From the NCBI GenBank assembly GCA_024195265.1, contig JAJLRJ010000011.1, positions 23,595,212-23,659,211 of the forward strand: a stretch of DNA of 64,000 nucleotides, written 5' to 3'. Each line of letters begins with the position of its first letter. The first letter of the stretch is position 1. Positions 58,207-64,000 of this stretch are shown here, in pieces. Below the pieces are notes generated by a model that did no database searches, had not been told where the DNA came from, and saw nothing but the letters and a program-made list of their open reading frames with translations. This stretch comes from Dendrophyllia cribrosa (Eukaryota; Cnidaria; Anthozoa; Scleractinia; Dendrophylliidae). The position numbers and the translations under genes are program-made.

Positions 58207-59714
58207 ACATGACATGGAAAAAGAAAGAAAAGTTTTTGCTAACTCAATCTGACCAATTAAAGTTTCTATTTACATAATTTTCATGTAACTTGATTTCCAT
58301 TTTACGAATTCCAATATGTCGATAAACTTATTTTGTTTTGCTTTTTAATGATTTTCATTGCGTTACATGTATGTTAAACAACAATACAAGCGATAAAAAA
58401 GTATTTTCGTGCACATTTATTTCGTTATGGTTTTACCGAAAAGGGAACTTCGTTTTTGGTGTTGGAAATAAGATGCAATAAGACTCAATAATCATGGGAC
58501 ATTTAAAAAGATTGTTGACTCCCTGGCTCTTTACTCGTACTCTTGTCGATATTTTCCATAGTGATTAAATGATATTTTCTCCTGGTATGATTGTGGTACA
58601 GAACATATGTTTTGCTATAATTATCGCTCGATCTAGGCTTTTTCAATGAAACTAATCCTCGGACAAATATTTTTCAATTGTTTTATTTTTTGTTTCTTTT
58701 TTGTAATAGCGGCGATGTTTTTTTTTGTAAGACCAATACGGTTATTTTTAATTAGTTCTTTCTTCAAACTGACCTTTTACGACAACTGTTCCTGAAAAAT
58801 ACCTATTCTTATGTTTTATCCATTTTTAATTTAAAACCTTCGTGTGTCTTATCAAAATCATACCATTTACAATATTTTTTTGTTTTATCAAGTGGATAGT
58901 CAATTCAGACATCTTCCCTCTAGAAAACCGCACATTTGCACTTTTATTAAAAACTCTAAACTTATAAACACGTACTACGTAGATTTATACATTTGTCCTT
59001 AAGTAACAATGTTTCCCACAGAATTTCGGTTGCATTAAAACTCAAAATAGTTTTCACTAAAAGGGAATCAATTAGTAAACTAACCTGGTTAAGTTATGGT
59101 TGATTTTCACGTTTTAGCCAATGAGGCGGACGGTTTCAACAATATCACCATTAACACCTTTCTGCATTCCATGCCGTTAGGTTGCCTACTTCTTACTGGG
59201 ACCATTACTTATTTAAAAACTCTGAAATTTGTAAACACTCACGTAGAATTACTGGACTTAATTTATGGAATGTTCTAGCAAATCGCTGTTGATGAAAAAC
59301 CTTGACACCGACAGCGTAGTTTCAACATTCTGTAATATGTTTCGATGTACATTTTAACTGAAAAACCTGAGAACACTGTTGAGAAATAAAGCAGTCAACA
59401 AGAGAAAACAAGCTTATTTACTGAATGCAAAGAAACCAGTTAGTCTACCAAGGAAGTCTCAAAACGTTCTTTTACATTACCCTGTGAACAGGCTCCGTTT
59501 TCGGGATATTGGGTTAAAAGGGCGGTGTCGGGAAGGGAGAAGGGACAATTTTTTCAAACAAACTTTACTAAGGAAAATGCAAGGCTGATAGACTGGAGTG
59601 GCTTACTCGCAAAGGCACGAAGCACCGAAAGCGGCGAAAGCGTCTCTTGCCAGTCCCACTCTCCGTTTTCACACTCGCTCCAGACCTTTCGTTCAAAGAC
59701 GGCGCGCATTCATC
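58207..59714 (+). other. 3' flank of the Wnt gene
   Basis: Very AT-rich. ATTAAA at about 58256 is a possible variant polyadenylation signal soon after the stop; no exon or known repeat recognised further on. Confidence 0.45.
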
Positions 59715-59996
59715 CCGGGGGGGGTGGGGGGGGGGGGGGGGGTACTCCTTTATATACGCTATATAGGTATGTGCCGCCCGATAGGGTAGGGTTTTTTAGG
59801 TGTATTTCCTAGATAGGGTCACTAAATTGCAGTATTCACTCCAACGCGCAAAACGAAAAAGATATGGTGTGTTAAAACTGGCCCTTAAAAAAGTATCAAA
59901 TCTCGATTTTCTAGCCCTCTCAGGATTTGAGAACCTTGGCGGCACACACCTATCCTAAATTGTCGGGAGTACCCCCCCCCCCCCCTCCCCGGGGGG
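59715..59996 (+). mobile_element. MITE with G-rich GGGGGGTACTCC ends, copy 2
   Basis: Same family as 49052-49363; shares TATACGCTATATAGGTATGT, CCAACGCGCAAAACGAAAAA and TTTGAGAACCTTGGCGGCAC. A short related head is at 45290-45345. Confidence 0.85.
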
Positions 59997-60666
59997 GCAT
60001 TCGTATGACCAACGGAATAACACGACTGTTTAGCAGTCTATGTATAATATACCGGTAGCTGAAAACGTGGTTACAATTTTTGGAGAAAATTACAGCAATT
60101 TCACTACAACTACGCTCAAATGTAGTAGTAAGAGGCCCCGGTATAGGAAGTAGCCAATCAGGAGGCAGCATTGTGATGACGTCATATGATTGACAGATCA
60201 CGTGGGATGACGTCAAATGATTGGCAGGTCCCTATTTGATTGACATGTCATAGGTTATGTCATTTCCGGTGCCTGAGCCCGCGATCACCCCGATCAGTCC
60301 GAAAACCACAGAAAAGAGAGCAGAAAAGGGAAAGGGAGCGAAAGTGAGAGAAAAAAAAAAAGACTAGCAATACTCTTTCGTTTTCATATTGTGGACTTTA
60401 GACATTGTTTTTAAACGACAAAAAACCGACCAAAAAACACACTCCCAGGCACTTTATCAGAGCTGCATGGTTTTCAATGATCGAGCTAGATATATATTTG
60501 CCTAATTTTTTTTAAGTTCTTTAAGTTCTATTATCTCGGTCTTCAAGACCATTTCTTGCAAGGATAAATGCAAATACATATTTAGTACAGTTTACCTAAA
60601 CATAATACAAGTAATCGTGACATTGTCCCTACATTAATCATCAAGTAAACTGATTATAATCGTGCT

Positions 60667-60860
60667 TTAACCCTTTGACCCCCAAGAGTGCCAAAAATCA
60701 AAATTCAAGAAAGACCCCAAATTTCATTTTGTAAAATATCGAGAAACAAGTGAACCATGCAAAAGTACTGCAGAAGAGGTCTCATTTGAATGGTAACACC
60801 ATAGAATTTAGAACTGCACTGCATGTCTCCATAATTGACTCTAGGAGTGAAAGTGTTTAA
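60667..60860 (+). mobile_element. MITE, AACCCTTTCACTCCCA family, copy 3
   Basis: Starts TTTAACCCTTTGACCCCCAA and ends CTCTAGGAGTGAAAGTGTTT; internal blocks as in copy 1. Confidence 0.75.
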
Positions 60861-61315
60861 CATCTGGGACCTGATATCCGGAAATGTGAAATAAAGAAAC
60901 GCATCCGTTCTTTGCATAACAGCATCCTTTTTAACAAAAGGTCACAATACAATAATTCTGACTCCGCTCTGTCGATCTGTGTCGACTGAAAACTGAATCA
61001 TGTGGGCCGGTGTCAACAAACTGATTTTTCCGACAAAATGATTCAATGGCCGGAATTTTTACCTACAGGGGAAAATCATCTTAATGACAAACAAATGATA
61101 AATGATCCTTTCAAACAGCATCCTTGTCAAAAAAATAGGTCAGAATGGTCAGTCTGTCGACTGACAAAAGAATCATGTATGGCGTCACATCTGATTTTCC
61201 CGTTTACTCACAGGGGAAAATCATCTTAATGACATACAGATGATAAAATGAAATAGGAACTGCAGTGATTTTCAAGTGCATAAACTCGTTTCCGGAACTT
61301 GATCGAACTCAGCTT

Positions 61316-61445
61316 TTAACCCTATTTTCCCTGGGCTTTTTTTTAGTTCCTGAGCCTGGGGGAGGGGGCATTGTGCCCCCCCCCCCCCCCCCCCCCCGCG
61401 TCCAAACCTGTCTCCTTTGCGGTCCGCACAATGGAACAATGATCT
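61316..61445 (+). repeat. Dispersed repeat, copy 3 (short head only)
   Basis: Starts TTAACCCTATTTTCCCTGGG, then GAGCCTGGGGGAGGGG, a long poly-C and TTGCGGTCCGCACAATGGAA before the homology stops at about 61445. Confidence 0.8.
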
Positions 61446-61773
61446 CCGAACTAAAATTATTGCGTCGATGAAGGAGACGCTTTCTAATCTTATCGGCTAG
61501 GCGGAAGGAATCGAGAAAAGTGTCGGTACCAAATCTGCGCCATCTTGAAACGTCACAATAGTATCCAATAGTATCACAATAGTATCTAACCCTAGGTTTT
61601 CTTCATCGCCCTTAGAACAAGCCGGCCCTAAATTAAGAAAGAACCAGAAACATGCCTGAAACGCGAATGTTATGTCACAACGAGGTACCTAAGAAGACGC
61701 ACTTTAATATGTGATTACTTCTAGTTTTATAAACCGGGCATCTCATCCTATTTTATGCTCAATATAGGGGACC

Positions 61774-62280
61774 TATGGATTGGACATCAGAACACGATGT
61801 CATATTTTGCAAAGATCGAAGTCCCGTTGATGTAGCCCTTAAAAGCCAAAAAGGCAGTCCAGAAAGAGGCCGGACATGGAATTTAATTGCAGAAAGCCTT
61901 TAGTTAACAAATTGGATAAGCCAGAGTTCAAAGTCACCAAAGGGTTGGTCAGAGAAAGGTTCAACTTGCTGGCCGAAAAGTACAAATTGAAGTTCAGAAA
62001 TGAAGAACGAGCTTTAGGCATCAACCTAGAAAACACAGAGCTAGACGTCCTTTTGCAAGAAATTTTAGCCTTAGAAGAGGAGGCGGCTTCGTCTATTCAA
62101 AGCAATGACCAGGAAACAAATTCAGAAGAGAAAGGAAAGGCGCTGGCCAAAGGCATTGGATAAACTAGGCGAAACTCAGAAACGAAATTAAAGCTGCTGA
62201 TCAAGGAGAAGGATCTGAAGGCAGAAAGCAGAGGAAGAAACGATGCGGTTATGGCGAAAATATTAGAGTTTGTATGGGGT
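61774..62280 (+). pseudogene. Decayed Myb/SANT-like DNA-binding ORF of a cnidarian DNA transposon
   Basis: ATG at 61774 opens MDWTSEHDVIFCKDRSPVDV and WNLIAESL, then a stop; the adjacent frame continues DKPEFKVTKGLVRERFNLLA and KYKLKFRNEERALGI to 62163. A third frame carries KALDKLGETQKR. The order matches the short trihelix/Myb-like proteins that are highly repeated in coral and anemone genomes and usually linked to DNA transposons (family recollection). At least two frameshifts; inactive. Confidence 0.6.
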
Positions 62281-62335
62281 ATTTACGATATGTTTTATAA
62301 AACGTAAATACCATAAAATTCTTAATAAAAATACC

Positions 62336-62840
62336 TTAACCCTATTCGGCCTGGGCATTTTTTGAGTTCCTGAGCCTGGGGGGGGGGGGGGGGGCACATT
62401 GTGCCCCCCCCCCCCCCACCCCCCTACGTAACTTCAAGAACATAAAGGCTATGACAATGAAACCTAGAGGGTACATAGTACGTCCAAAACTGTCTCCTTT
62501 GCGGTCCGCACAATGGAACGATGACGTCATATGACGTAGTTATTGGGTAATTAGTTATACGGCCGCCATCTTGGATCCGCCATCTTGGATTTCTGAAATT
62601 TTTTAAAAACTCTTAAAAACCGTCCACATTGACGCAAAATTAATCAAAATCAATAAATAAGCGCTAAATGACGTAAAAATACAAAAGTTATACCAATAAA
62701 CATTGTTTTTCTTCATTCAAAGGTACAAATATGCAAATTTCCAAAAACATGGCTGTCAAAATCTTGTTGCCATGGAAACGTCATGTCACGTGATCAAAAA
62801 ATTGTGATATGAAATTGTTACCAGATAAATTTTAGGAAAG
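62336..62840 (+). repeat. Dispersed repeat, copy 4 (most complete)
   Basis: Begins TTAACCCTATTCGGCCTGGG, has a poly-G then poly-C pair, GAGGGTACATAGTACGTCC, GCCATCTTGGATCCGCCATC, and ends ACCAGATAAATTTTAGGAAA. It gives the empty-site reference for the LINE insertion in copy 1 and borders the LINE starting at 62841. Confidence 0.85.
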
Positions 62841-63856
62841 GTGGGTGGAGCTTTGCGTTTATTTACATCATACCTAAATAACAGGAGCCAGAAGACTTAT
62901 GTGAACGGCGTTTTATCTAACGAAGAACAAGTTACCTGTGGTATACCCCAAGGGTCAATACTACAGGTCCCTTGTTGTTCATAATCTATATTAATGATTT
63001 TCCAAGATGTTTGAATCACTCGATACCTGGGATGTTTGCTGATGATACATATATAACAGCGGCAAGCAGAGACATCCAGGATGTCGAGGAAATTTTAAAT
63101 GAAGACTTAGCTGCTGTAAATAACTGGTTGAGAACAAATAAACTAAGCTGTAATTCTAAAAAAAACAGTTATATGACAATAGGATCCAGACAAAACCTTG
63201 CAGAAGCAAATAGTATGGACTTACTCATGAACAACGAAGCAATAGAGCAAAAAGAATGCACTAAACTTCTAGGGGTATACATTGATGAATCCATGCATTG
63301 GGATGATCATATCAAACATGTAACTTCAAAAGCATCTAATGGCTTGCGTATGTTATATAAAACAAGAAACTTGACTAATGATATAGCCATCTTAAAATCT
63401 GTCTATAACTCACTGATACAGCCGTACTTTGACTACTGCGGTATTGTTTGGGGAAATTGTTCTAAAACACGCACAGATCGATTGCAAAAACTTCAGAACA
63501 GAGCAGCTCGAATAATAACTAGAGCAGATTACTCGGCCAGATCTCATGACCTCCTTGAGAAACTAAACTGGTCAAATCTAAATGAAAGACAACTGTTACA
63601 ATTGCAGATTATGATGTTCAAAGTCTTTCATAAGATAGCACCAGACTATTTACAAAATTTATTTAAACTGACCTCGGAGGTACATAACTACAATCTTAGA
63701 GGCAGTAAATTTGACCTGCAACTACCTAAGCCTAAAACTAATTTCATGAAACGATCTTTTTCCTATCGTGGTGCCATTGCCTGGAATGAGCTTCCCAATG
63801 AAATACGAGAACTCAGTAGTCTAACCGCTTACAAAAGAGCTCTCGAACAAAAATAG
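62841..63856 (+). mobile_element. 5'-truncated non-LTR retrotransposon (RT domain, FADD motif) with one frameshift
   Basis: From 62862 the frame reads FTSYLNNRSQKTYVNG and CGIPQGSIL. At about 62965 an indel shifts the frame, after which 62972-63856 continues PLLFIIYINDF, MFADDTYITA (the catalytic box), LLGVYIDESMHWDDHI, LIQPYFDYCGIVWGNC and the C-terminal WNELPNEIRELSSLTAYKRAL. This is the palm-thumb half of a Jockey/CR1/L2-like RT; the endonuclease is missing. The 5' junction abuts the end of a dispersed repeat at 62840. A TTATTATTATT-type AT-rich tail follows. Confidence 0.88.
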
Positions 63857-64000
63857 AATCTGGTTCTATGACATCTATGATTGTAATTTTTTTGTGTTTA
63901 TAGAGGATATTATGATGTAAGATAGTGTTTTTTATTATTATTAATCTTATTAGTATTATTTAAACCAGTATAGTGTAACAGTTTTGCCACTATGTATATA

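Overview
The window looks like nuclear DNA of a cnidarian, most likely an anthozoan such as a stony coral. The basis is AT-rich, intron-rich genes with GT-AG introns, a Wnt gene, secreted Cys-rich proteins, and dense debris of non-LTR, Penelope-like and MITE elements. The taxon is an inference. All multi-exon models were built by eye from splice sites, reading-frame phase and protein motifs; no search was run.

Four host genes are supported. (1) Minus strand, 6373 to 3280 with an untranslated first exon near 7.5 kb: a secreted precursor with four near-identical 8-Cys modules separated by Lys-Arg sites. (2) Minus strand, 34552 to 14027: a 14-exon gene for a protein of about 1215 residues with two calponin-homology domains followed by a long coiled coil; every intron phase fits. 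(3) Plus strand, 42527 to about 45068 with an untranslated first exon ending at 40422: a secreted 10-Cys, three-finger/Ly6-like protein. (4) Plus strand, 54522 to 58206: a five-exon, 358-residue divergent Wnt that seems to lack the conserved lipidated serine. A DUF3504 (QRICH1/ZMYM2-type) exon-like fragment lies at 8.7 kb.

The rest is mostly mobile DNA. A dead Penelope-like element with a GIY-YIG domain, short inverted terminal repeats and a foldback MITE insertion occupies 35.2-37.9 kb. Non-LTR retrotransposon pieces sit at 2.7, 38.3 and 62.8-63.9 kb. A decayed Myb/SANT-like transposon ORF lies at 61.8-62.3 kb, and two tRNA-derived SINE-like sequences at 10.7 and 28.8 kb. Many MITE families are present; one appears to have been amplified into two oppositely oriented satellite arrays at 20.4-22.8 kb. 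Poly-G/C tracts are unusually common.

The most unusual relationship is that genes 1 and 3, about 33 kb apart and on opposite strands, share a homologous promoter, first exon and first-intron segment (about 7655-6650 minus and 40255-40935 plus), while their coding exons look unrelated.
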